Below the pieces are notes generated by a model. It made no database searches. It was given only the letters and a program-made list of their open reading frames with translations, and was not told the origin of the DNA. Below are positions 10,970 through 21,100 of a DNA stretch of 64,000 bases, piece after piece. Source of the stretch: Enchytraeus crypticus (lineage: Eukaryota > Annelida > Clitellata > Enchytraeida > Enchytraeidae); contig CAJHZI010000563.1 of NCBI GenBank assembly GCA_905160935.1, forward strand, positions 1,004,001 through 1,068,000, read 5' to 3'. How positions within the stretch are numbered: position 1 is the first letter of the stretch; each line of letters opens with the position of its first letter. Both the position numbers and the translations under genes were made by a program.

Positions 10970-11575
10970 AATTAAAAATGACCTCGTCATGACTTCACCA
11001 TTGCGTAGTGACTGTACCATTATTAGTTCATTAGAACCAAGTCTGTTTTTGACAAATTATGCGTCCCATTGGTAGCTCATTAATCATTTTTCTGTAACTA
11101 ATTGGTCGAGTGGCTTTTTGAGCATGAAAATTAAAAAACTACGAAAATTATGTTTGGAAATACTTTAAAAGGGCATAACTTAATATATAGATCTTTATTT
11201 TATTTTATTTTTTCATTTATTCTACCTATCTATTTATTTTCCATGTCATAATGAACATCAAATACAGCATACTTATTTAACCGTTTACATAGTAACGTAC
11301 TAGGTTTAAATAGTATAAATAAACTAAAATAGGACAGAAATGAAATATCGAAGCAAATAAATCTGAAACTAAACAAAATATAATAAATATTTGACTGATA
11401 ATAACTAAAAGCCATGTTTCAACGAACGTTCAAAGTAACAATGACTTCCTGATAACTCTCTTAAATCCAATGTCATCTAGTGCAATATATTATTCTTAAT
11501 ACAATTAGTGGATATTAACATTATGTGTATGGGATGTTGGCTGAATTAAGAAGTAATTCACATGTTGATATGAAG
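10970..11575. other. Stretch without a recognised gene
   Basis: AT-rich, with TTTATTTTATTTT low complexity around 11200-11240. Nothing exon-like or repeat-family-like was recognised. Confidence 0.5.
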
Positions 11576-11579
11576 AGCA

Positions 11580-11660
11580 AGGTGGAGGATAGAAATATGT
11601 TAGAAATATGTTAGAGACCTGCCAATTGGCAGTGCACTAAGAGAGAGATTACCTTAACTT
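11580..11660 (+). mobile_element. Terminal fragment of the LINE-tail repeat family (TGGCAGTGCACTAAGAGAG)
   Basis: GAGACCTGCCAATTGGCAGT and then GCACTAAGAGAGAG match the 3' terminus of the RTE/Jockey-like LINE fragment at 5005-5260 (reverse orientation there). Only the terminal 40 or so bases are recognisable, so it may be LINE-derived or belong to the short family seen at 25575-25725. Confidence 0.55.
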
Positions 11661-11821
11661 TACAATGCAGTATTTGTTAATTTGTTTTAATTAGTGTAAC
11701 TATTTCATATCATAGGTGGATGCTGCAACTGGTTCATAAAATTTCACTGCCTTATCTGACTGCTCTGATTTGTTCTCTAGGCTTATAAAACTTCCGCAGC
11801 AGATCTTTCAAAGTCGACTCT

Positions 11822-11905
11822 GGACTATTGCGTCATCTCCACTCTCAGTACTAATAGAAGCTCGAGACCCCGGTTCGAAACCGGGTCCGTCTCTCACATA
11901 ATATT
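11822..11905 (+). mobile_element. tRNA-like SINE fragment with perfect T-arm-like hairpin
   Basis: CCCCGGTTCGAAACCGGGT at 11868-11886 folds like a tRNA T arm and contains a good box B. The upstream bases do not form an acceptor, D arm or anticodon arm, and the downstream CCGTCTCTCACATAAT resembles the GTCTCT block in the SINEs at 12030 and 14690. It is read as a SINE relative and not a tRNA gene. Confidence 0.5.
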
Positions 11906-12029
11906 CCGTCTTTCTATTTTAGATTTGGGAAACACACACTTAATGTGTCACTCTATCCTTTTTACTGCTTAATCTTTCATTGTAGTCTTACTGCAATCTG
12001 TGCTTAAAAGAGAAAAGCGCATAAAGCTT

Positions 12030-12147
12030 TATTTAATGTCCTCTTAATATCACAGGGAGTACTTTGAGAGACCGCCCGGTTGTGACTCAAACCAGTAACC
12101 TCCTGTTTACCGGACGAGCATGCTATCCACTCGGCCATCCCATTCAT
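12030..12147 (-). mobile_element. tRNA-derived SINE, second subfamily, minus strand
   Basis: On the minus strand the head GGGATGGCCGAGTGGATAGC resembles the box A region of a Leu/Ser-type tRNA. It is followed by GGTTTGAGTC (complement of 12084-12093), CGGGCGGTCTCTC, and a tail AAGAGGACATTAAATAAAGC. The GCGGTCTCT block is shared with the copy at 14688-14793 and distinguishes this subfamily from the CCCGTCACTGACATC type. Confidence 0.7.
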
Positions 12148-12149
12148 GT

Positions 12150-12712
12150 GTTAGCTCTCTGGAGTGCCACTACAAAAGTGGCTAAAGCACATTTTTAAAA
12201 ATCCTCTCCCACAACTCACTGACAAGACTAACAAGACTATACTAGACTAACTAGACTAAAATAACTAGACCAGAACAAACTACATGCATTCACCATACTT
12301 TAATGTGTACTTCAGCTTCTGAAGTAGTCTCCTAATGTCATCTTCAACACCACGGACTACAGTTGTTTTACATTTATCTTTGCATGCCATTTATATAGGT
12401 CTAGCGTGTGAATGTATAACAGTTGCTTACATTTAAATGAAGAGGGGGACGTGAGATAGAGAAAGAGGTTTTAGAAAAGTTTGACTTGACGGGGCAGAGT
12501 TCTTTACTTCTGTATCTTGTCAACTGTCGATCACTAGTCGAACGACTTCCTTTAGTTTGCTCAGATTCTGTAATTTTTTAAATTCTGTATAAGCTAAATA
12601 TTAAACGTAAATGGAGATTCGCATGATCCGACAACTATATTAGCATAATTATTATCTTGTCTAAGCGATAATCAATCAATAACGGCAAAATATGCATTAA
12701 GTATATTATTAT
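12150..12712. other. Stretch without a recognised gene
   Basis: It includes an ACTAGACTAA-type short tandem stretch near 12230-12275. No exon, domain or repeat family was recognised. Confidence 0.45.
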
Positions 12713-12714
12713 TA

Positions 12715-12855
12715 TTCTCTGGATTGTGTCCGGGACACTGAAGAATAGACCAACCGTTAACTGCACTTGGCGTAATAGTCGACAGAGCAAAAATCGAGGA
12801 AAGCTACAGAAAACCTCACCAGAAGCCATGATTTCCCAAGCTATAGGTTACATAC
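12715..12855 (-). mobile_element. Unclassified dispersed repeat (R3), minus strand
   Basis: The reverse complement reads AACCTATAGCTTGGGAA, then GGTTTTCTGTAGCTTTCCTC, then CAGTTAACGGTTGGTC, then TATTCTTCAGTGTCCCGGAC. The same blocks in the same order occur on the + strand at 33975, 40925 and 50855, with a shorter copy at 31860. No RT, transposase or tRNA promoter is visible in any copy. The minus frame is open by chance here. Confidence 0.65.
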
Positions 12856-12859
12856 GATT

Positions 12860-14065
12860 TGGGTACGGATTATAGCCTTTTGTGAACGGCGTATCCTGTT
12901 GATATATATAGGTGGATTATATGGAGTATAATGATATAGCTGTATTGATATGTGGAGAGCTCCATGCGAAGTATATTATTAAAACCATCCTATGCAGACT
13001 GTTTCATAATTACAAAGCGCTAAATGAGCCAATGGTAAGTTAAGTAGCCTAATGAGAAAAGGCCATAATCGTCGAATAAACTAGACCTCTAGATTTCTTA
13101 TGTTTAGTACGAGTGATACATGGCCTAGTGTTGTGTGAGATATAGGGAGAGAATGTGTGAGATGAATCAGGTTGAGATATTTTGGATGACAGGTGGTAAC
13201 TGATATCATCCGTAATCCTGGGGATATTTAGAGTGCAGTGTTTTATTGTTATGATTACTGTAATTCTATATATTTGCGGTGGACGACCGATCTGGTTCTT
13301 TTAACAGACTTTCTGACAAGTCAAATACTGAGCAAATACAAGATGTAACTGAAGCCACTGCGCTAGAGGGTCCACTGTATGTGAACTGTCTCTGTGAAAT
13401 GCAGTTTAATGGAAATTGTAGAAATATGGTATCCATGATTTAAAATTTATTGTTTATTCTTCACTTTATTAATTTTTGCTTCGTACCAATATGGTTATAT
13501 ATTTATGTATTTATTGATTGATTGACTGATTTATTTATTTACTTATTTATTCATTGATTCATTGATTTATCTAAATTAGCCTTTTCAATCGTGCAATCTT
13601 ACTGCTGGCTTCTGCATAATTCGAATTGCAAGTGAAAAAATAGAATAAACTATTTATTTATCTTCCGTTATTTCTATTTCAATTATTTACAAGTATTTTT
13701 CATAAAGGGTTGCAATATTGAAAAACCTAACGAGAGCTTAAATGCCGTGTTATTCACTTACATTCGTTTATTCATTCATTATAAATGTTTTTTCATTTAC
13801 ATTCATATTAAGTCCTTCTGTTCTTTTAATGATCACTTATTAAGGTTTCACTTACAGACCTGGGCATCAAGTAATCTAACGTCTGATACTCTTTCAGTTT
13901 TGCACTTACAGCGATTTTAAACATTCCACCGCTCATCGATAAATAATTATTAGTATCTGTTAAATTCTATATGCGTCACCTATCCCGTCCTATTGGGCTT
14001 CGTCGTTTCAAAACTAACAGCTGGAGTGGAGTTATACGACATAACTCTTGCGCAGTGTTCTATAA
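12860..14065. other. Stretch without a recognised gene
   Basis: AT-rich, with TTTATT/ATTGATT low complexity around 13500-13570. No coding or repeat-family signal was recognised. Confidence 0.5.
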
Positions 14066-14067
14066 AA

Positions 14068-14312
14068 TTGACTGCACTGCCTACTGGCCGGTCCATGCCT
14101 CACAACTTTTCCACTCTGGTTGGAGCCAGTGGTGAAGTCGATAAGATATTCGACCGCGGAGCAGTATTTGCGGGTTCAAATCCTGGCTTGCCCGTCACTG
14201 ACATCGTTTTTAACTGACGTTAACCTTAGCTTTGTTTTGCTTTTTACTCATCTCTATCTTCCGTCTTACTCATCATGACCACATATGGGTGGATCTTTAA
14301 ATCATCTGTAAC
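14068..14312 (-). mobile_element. RTE/Jockey-like LINE 3' fragment split by a SINE
   Basis: CACTGCCTACTGGCCGGTCC (14075-14094) through CCACTCT, then after the SINE the segment ATCTTCCGTC, ACATATGGGTGGATCTTT and AAATCATC (about 14248-14305), match 5011-5120 in order. On the minus strand this is the coding tail and 3' end of the same LINE. The insertion at 14126-14247 interrupts it, so this fragment was in place before the SINE arrived. Confidence 0.7.
14126..14247 (+). mobile_element. tRNA-derived SINE nested in a LINE fragment
   Basis: The order is head GGAGCCAGTGGTGAAGTCGA, box-B-like GCGGGTTCAAATCCTGG (14170-14186), CCCGTCACTGACATCG, AACTGACGTTAACCTTAGC. It is close to the copies at 8596-8722 (minus) and 61658-61775 (plus). 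Being nested, it is younger than the surrounding LINE fragment. Confidence 0.8.
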
Positions 14313-14497
14313 ATTTATTTTGACATACAACTACTCTTGAGGGAATTCTGCTTATGACGAGGTGGACCCCTATATGTCTTTCTCAACTTAATAAATATGT
14401 ATCTTAATATTCTGACCATCTTGCATTGGTTCATGGCCTTGCACTGTTTTGATCTCACCTTTTGTTTGGTTTTATATACTCAGTCGTCATCGTGTGG

Positions 14498-14615
14498 TGA
14501 TTTGGCCTCGATTGATGCTGAGTTTGCTGAAGGCGTCCCTGATATTGCCTTATAGCGAGGAACCCCGAACGGTAAAAATTCTTATTGATTGGTTGATTGA
14601 TTGATTAACGTATCA
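14498..14615 (+). mobile_element. SINE/LINE tail copy ending in GATT repeats
   Basis: GGCGTCCCTGATATTGCC, AGCGAGGAACC and AAAATTCTTATTGATTGG are followed by TGATTGATTGATT. This is the same tail as at 480-566, with the CGTCCCTGA block shared with the L2-like LINE. A tRNA head is not clear. Confidence 0.55.
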
Positions 14616-14687
14616 TAAGTTGCCTCGTATACTCTCACCAATGAAATAGCTACCATGTAATGATGTAAGCAAAGTACATAAAGTTAT

Positions 14688-14793
14688 AGAGCGACATTTA
14701 ACGGCCTTTTTTGTACGACTTGGGAGGATGTCAGAGACCGCCTGTCTGGGTTTCGAGCCCACGAGCCAAGCTCTCACTTGTCAGTCAGGCTTG
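14688..14793 (-). mobile_element. tRNA-derived SINE, second subfamily, minus strand
   Basis: The minus strand shows GCCTGACTGACAAGTGAGAG, box-B-like GGGCTCGAAACCC (complement of 14748-14760), GGCGGTCTCTGACATCCTCC and GGCCGTTAAATGTCGC. The GCGGTCTCT block links it to 12030-12147. GACATCCTCC plus CGTTAAAT resembles the L2-type tail, so it bridges the two subfamilies. Confidence 0.7.
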
Positions 14794-14799
14794 TTTCAA

Positions 14800-16830
14800 A
14801 AATAGAACCTTCTGCGTTTTAGAATAAACCGAATAGTAATGTTGTGCTGATATTTATTTTCCAGTTTATAGCCTTAATTTACAACGTATTAGATTGCGTA
14901 ATAATTAAAAAATTGAAATTCGGACGAATATACATGTACATCTTTTAATATTTGTTAGTATACTTGTCTTAATTCTAGTTGGAAATATAACATAATCAGT
15001 ACCGGGGTAGGAAGCGTCAAGCGCTTGTGACCCACTGAAAATACGATGCATTGTACTGTAAAATAGCTCTGCATTACCATGTACATGTATTATTCAGTGC
15101 CATAGAGATGCTTCCATTAGGTATCTACATCGCAAGCACTTGTACTACATTGCAATGCATTTTATTACATTAATTATTTCATATATTACATTACACAAAT
15201 TTATAGTAATTATTAACTATAAAGAATTTAGATAAAGACCCTCTACTTAGCTAACGCAAATACGTAGTTCATCAAGATAAAGAATGACAATATATATGTT
15301 TCAATAAGTAGACAATATATTATTTGTATGAAAATTTCAAATGTAACTCTATCAATATTTTTACACCATTAAAATATCTATAGTTTTAACAAGTTTTCAC
15401 TCTTAGGCCAATATTTTATAAACTGCTTATTGCTATCACAGATATATTAATTGATTGATGGATTATATAGCGACATCGTCGTCTGGCTACCCATTCCAGT
15501 CAAGCATTAGCAACTCTCTGACTGAAATAGCATAACTTTCTATTTGAAAAAATTAATGACAATGTTCAGAATAACCTAATTCTAGAATAGCATTTAATTC
15601 AATACAATGGTTGAACTTAAATAACATTTAGTAACATATAATCGGGTCTAGAGAACATTAAAGGTCGCCCAGGATGCGTCGTTGACGCCGTTAGGCCGCG
15701 CAACTGTCGCCGTTATTATCGCTCTGCACCGTGCAGCATGGCGGGTGCTGATCGGTGTCAGCGTCTGCTTAATATGTTCTAATTGCGCTTGACTCGGACC
15801 AGTTGAAGTTGGACGCACTTTTTATAAAGACAAGATATGGGGCGTACAGTGTGCAGATGCTTGTCTAATGGACTATAATAAATGTGCTTTAGCTGTTCTC
15901 TCTCTAAGTAATATGCAGCAGTTGCAGATTATTTGTTGCGTCACCTAGTCGAGTGGTGATTTACAACAACAGAGTAAAAAGCTTAAGGCCGAAGCTGTGC
16001 ATTAATGTTGAATTAGTTCTGATCAGTAACTGATCAATCTGTTACGTCACTGAATAGCCTAGTAAATTATGCAATTTAGTGAATGCAATTTTGAGATTGC
16101 TTATTGATTCGATGAAATCTATCCGAGTATTCACTCATTGGAACTACGCTCATAGTGTTCGGCCAAATAACTAGCTCAGGTGATATCTACAGATATTCCT
16201 ACACAAGACCTTCTGACCACGAGATCATTTCGTTATCTAGAAATGTAATATAAACGTTAAGCAATTGCATTCCGCTTTCAAACTTCAATGTAGCATTTTT
16301 TGTATTAGTTTACAGCATATATCCTTAGACATATTAGCCTATGGCTTCTGATCAATTCACTCGTTTTCTTCTTGCAAGGCTAAAAGTCTATTCTCTTTAT
16401 TCCATCTCTCTTATCTATTCTGCAGCTTTCCATGTACGACATGAATGACTAATAAAGCTACATGTACGTTAATGCATTTGGAGCTTAGATTTCATTACGC
16501 TTTCTATACACGTATTTCTTGTGTATGTTTGCATTTCACCTGAAGTAAACTTAACAAGATTCTTGTTCTATAAAAATGAATTAATATATTCTTAATGTCA
16601 TCATCCAATCTATAGGCCGTCTAGATTAAGAGTATGGGTGAGGCATTGTCTTCTATGGAACATAACGGCAGCATCTAAAACTTGACACGTTTGATCTATC
16701 ACTTGGAAAAACAATAACATAACAACAATGCTACTGTAATCCATGACAACATCGAGCATTAATGGAACAAATCCAAGCCGCTGGCAAAGAGAAGGTCCAA
16801 AAAGGTGCAATTCCAAAATCCTGCAAATCA
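14800..16830. other. Stretch without a recognised gene; GC-richer patch at 15660-15850
   Basis: No gene was recognised. Between about 15660 and 15850 the sequence is distinctly richer in GC and CpG (GGATGCGTCGTTGACGCCG, GGCCGCGCAACTGTCGCCG, GCAGCATGGCGGGTGCTGA) than its AT-rich surroundings. No long open frame spans it. It may be a regulatory element, a non-coding exon or a GC-rich repeat. Confidence 0.35.
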
Positions 16831-16833
16831 GTT

Positions 16834-16837
<4 letters not shown>

Positions 16838-16875
<38 letters not shown>
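16838..16875. repeat. (AG)n microsatellite
   Basis: About 17 AG units lie just upstream of the LINE fragment. They extend the LINE's open frame upstream by chance and are not part of its protein. Confidence 0.95.
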
Positions 16876-16877
<2 letters not shown>

Positions 16878-16949
16878 TATAGAAGACAGAATGTCATCAT
16901 CATCGAATAGACCAATCGTTAAAGTGTATTATTTCAATGTAAGGAAAAG

Positions 16950-18180
16950 TACTGTTAGCGTTGGAGTAATTGATCTTCGGAAAGCATTTGACAAATGTAA
17001 TAGTTATGGTATTTTACACATGTTGCAAGCTAAAAGTGTTAACTTTCGAATCATTAAGATTCTCGAAAACTGGTTCAATAAGAATGGCACTACTGTTAAT
17101 TGGTGCGGTTCTGTGTCAGATTATGTTCCTCTACTATCGGGAGTCAAGCAGGGTGGAATTCTCTCACCATTATTGTTTGCGCTTTATGTTGATACTGTTT
17201 TAGATAAACCTGAACAATCGAAATATGGATGCTTTATTAACTACAACTGCTACAATAGTTTTATATACGCAGACGATAATATACTGCTCAGTATTTCAGT
17301 CACCGATCTGCAATATCTATTTAATGGGTGTAATAGTGTTTTTACTGAATTAGATCTACCTATAAATATATCAAAATGCCATTGTATGAGAATCGGTCCA
17401 AAGTTTAATGTTCCTTGTAAACCATTGACTATTCAGAATATTAATATTCATTGGGTTGACAGCATTTTGTTATCTTGGTGCATTTATTAATAGAGCAAAG
17501 TCGTTTAAATGTCACTGGAATGATAGTAGAGGCAAATTCTACGCTTTAGTTAATACGATACTAGGGAGACTAGGATCAAACGCAGCAATTGATGTCTTGT
17601 TGAAATTAATATATTCTCAAGAAGTTCCTTTACTACTTTATGGCATTTCTGCTTTATCTCTGTCAAATGCTGAACTGAAAGATTTTTGTAATGCTTACAA
17701 TAATGTCTACTATAAAATTTTTCGAACTTTTGATAAAGGTATTATATCGCATTGCCAGTGGTATTATGGCTTTTGGCCATTTGAATTACTTTATGATTAC
17801 CACAGATATACCTTCTGAAATAAGTTAATTGTCTCTGGATGCTTGGATAGTAAGCTAGATTTAGATAAGTCTGATTATATGGATTATGTTAATATTAAAA
17901 ATAAATATGCAATTCAGAATGATGATTCTATTGGTAAAATAAGACATAAAGTTTGGACTTATTTTGAAGGTATATTAACCTAATTAGTTTATGGGAAGTC
18001 GATCCTAAGATAAACGGCGATTTTAGTTTATATTTTTCTACTTGCAGACTCTTTAATGGTTAATCCATAATTTCTGCTATTCTCTTCGTTAGTTTTTTGG
18101 TTTTGTTTGTTTCATTTCTGTTCTGTTCTTACTGCCATGTATTTTGGTGAATAAAGATCTTATATATTATGTTTGATTAG
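16950..18180 (+). mobile_element. 5'-truncated non-LTR retrotransposon, RT portion, clade unassigned
   Basis: The frame from about 16955 encodes reverse transcriptase motifs: GVIDLRKAFDK (motif A), LLSGVKQGGILSPLLFALYVD split over 17140-17200 (motif B), FIYADDNILLS (motif C, about 17265), then INISKCHCMRIG. From about 17456 a second frame continues it with CYLGAFINRAKSF and LLYGISALSLSNAELK, so one frameshift separates them. The end has AATAAAGATC near 18155. No endonuclease domain is present because the 5' part is missing. The YADD core and thumb are present, but motif details do not settle a clade. Confidence 0.8.
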
Positions 18181-18181
18181 A

Positions 18182-21100
18182 AGGAAGCAGAGTAATTGGC
18201 GTGTTTCTTGTATGACCTCCTCTCTCCAGTAGCCTAGTCCTCAGACTTGTTGAGCAGACGGGACGTGGCATTACACGCTATTGTGGAAACATTATTGTTT
18301 TTCATAGTAAGATTTATTGTGATAATCGTAAAAAAATGCCGCAATCTCAGACGTTTATTTTCTCGAGACACTACACGGCGCTGGTTTTTTTCGTCGGATA
18401 TGAATCCTTTTTATTCCGAAGAGAAATCTTTTCCTAGAAGAGTTTTGAGTCTCCTTTTTATTGTGGAGTTTATTTCTCTGCGGTTTACGTTGTCGTCACT
18501 TCTTAGAATAAATGTAGTAATCTGTTCACTTTAGTTGATGTTTGTGTTTTAGCTTTTGGATCCTTGTGAGGGCCACGTGCCCAAGGTTTAGCCTGCTTTT
18601 ACACTGTAATACGTATTAATATGAATGTTGTGGAGCCTAAGCTGAGCCTAATGGATGACACCTTTATTTATAAACAATACCGTTTTTTTTGTTTTAATTT
18701 AATATTTTATCTTAATTTGTTAAATTGTTTCTCATATACTTTACTCTACTATATTACCTATAATTTTCTACATTTCAGTATACATTTATTTTCTTCTAAT
18801 TTACGATAATGGATTTAACATATTTGTTTTAAAATTTTTCACTTTTTTACTGTGCTTTTTAGCCATATATTTAAACACCTTTTTGTCCCAGAATGTTTTT
18901 CCTTTACTTTAATTGGTTGATTTCTTTCTGCTTCACCCACAGAAAGAAATCATTTTCCTTTTTTTATGCTAAAGATGTGTTTTCATTGCTCTTTCTTTCC
19001 ATTTATCTTGTTTTAGCCCTCACTACTCCATATATGACCAACCATTTCACTGGCAGTTCCATTGACCATATTTCTTCCTCATGCAAACTCATTTACCAAC
19101 CTATACCGTATGCCTCCGTTTGTCAATACCTTGATTCTTTGCCTTTGCCATACTTTTCTAAATTCTATCTTCATTCTGTTTCACTTAATCTCACTTCTAA
19201 ACGACATTTAAACTTCTTTCTTACCTTTCTCTTAATTTTAGCAGGCGATGTTGAATTGAATTCTGGCCCTGTTTCTTCTGTTTCTAACCTGTCCACTTAC
19301 TGCCTCAATGTTCGGTCTGTCACAACTGTTACAGAAAGTCTAAATAAACCTGAACTCATTCAACAGTTTATTCTTGATGAGTCCATTGATATTCTGTTTT
19401 TGACAGAATCAGGGCTCTCTCATGATACTCCACCTGCTGTTCTTAACTCTCTCACTCCCCGTGACTACTCCATTCAACATACCGGTCGTTCTTCTGGTCG
19501 TGGTGGTGGCATCGCTGCTATTTTTAGGTCAACTTTTTCTTTTTCTGTTTGTAACTGTTCTCCGTTTTTATCCTTTGAATATATGTCGTTTCGTCTTGTA
19601 TGCAAATCCAAATCCTATCTCTTTTTGATTGTCTACAGACCACCTTCTTTATCCAAGGCCAATTTCATTTCTGATTTTTCTTGCTTCTTGAAGATATTGC
19701 CTCATCACCCACTGATTTAATAATTATGGGTGATTTCAACATCCACCTTGATTCCGATGACCATTATTCTTCTGCCTTTTTATCAACACTTGATGCCTTT
19801 GATCTCACACAACATATATCTTCCCCTACTCACTCCTCTGGTCACATTCTTGATCTGCTTATCACTCGAAATAACATGTCATTTCTTGATCATGGAATCT
19901 TGATTCTTCATTATCAGATCACAGTGCAATTTTCTGTAAATTGCCTGTGACTGTTAATATATACCCTTCTAGAACACTTAAAACTTATAGAAAACTCTTC
20001 TATGAACATTGACACCTTCTCTGCTGATATTGTGTCCTCTTCTTTGTATTCTAATCCGTCTTCAACTGTTGCCGAATATTCAGCTCAATTTAGCTCCGTA
20101 CTTTCTTCCATATTAGACAAACATGCCCCTCTCACAACCATTCATTGCCGCTCAAACCCTAGGAAACCATTCATTTCTGAAGAAATCCTTAAACAAAAAT
20201 CTGAACATTCAAAACTCGAAACTAAGTTCAGGAAGGATCTGAAAAATCCATCTGAACTACAAAATCCAGACATGAAGTCCAAATACCTCAAACAAAGAAA
20301 ATTATCAAATAAAATGATTAGTTCTGCTAAAAGGTTGTATTATCAAAATCTAATCTCGCAGAATCAAAATTTCCCCAAGAAATTATGGGGAGCACTCGAT
20401 TCTCTGCTTGATCGCACCATTCCGAAGTCACTCCCCTCTAGCTCCTCACTATCATCTCTTGCTACCTCTTTCCTCAACTTTTTCGATAACAAAATTTCAA
20501 AACTCTGTAGCTCTATACCCTCCAACTCTATTGACATCGACAGCACCATTTCTGTAAATATGCCTGAGCCACCACTACTTTCTAGTTTTGAACCAGCTAA
20601 ACCGGAAGAAATACGCAATTTTATTCTTCGCTCAACCCCGACCCATCTTGCTGCCTTGATGTTATTCCTACACGATTACTAAAATCCTGTATTGATGTTT
20701 TAGTTGCTCCTATTACATACTTAATCAACCTCTCACTCTCGGAAGGTATCTTCCCAACCTCCTTTAAACAAGCAGTTGTATCTCCTTTGCTAAAAGAGCC
20801 TTCTCTACCAAAAGATGATCTTTCCAGTTATCGTCCTATTTCCAATCTTAACTTCATCTCTAAACTTCTTGAAAAGGTAATTTATACCCGTTTATGCACT
20901 CACCTTGATTCTTTCCCTTCTCTCTCTCATTATCAGTCTGCCTATAGAAAACTCCATTCTACTGAAACCGCTCTTCTTCGTATACATAATGATCTTAGCT
21001 TGGCCATGAGTAGTAAACAGGTTTCTGCCTTGGTTCTTCTAGATCTCTCTGCTGCCTTTGATACAATTGACCATGGCATCCTAATAAATAGGCTTAAATC

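Noticed and set aside
11868-11886. tRNA gene suggested by a perfect T-arm-like hairpin
   Set aside because: No acceptor, D or anticodon arms can be formed with the flanks. The surrounding blocks resemble SINEs.
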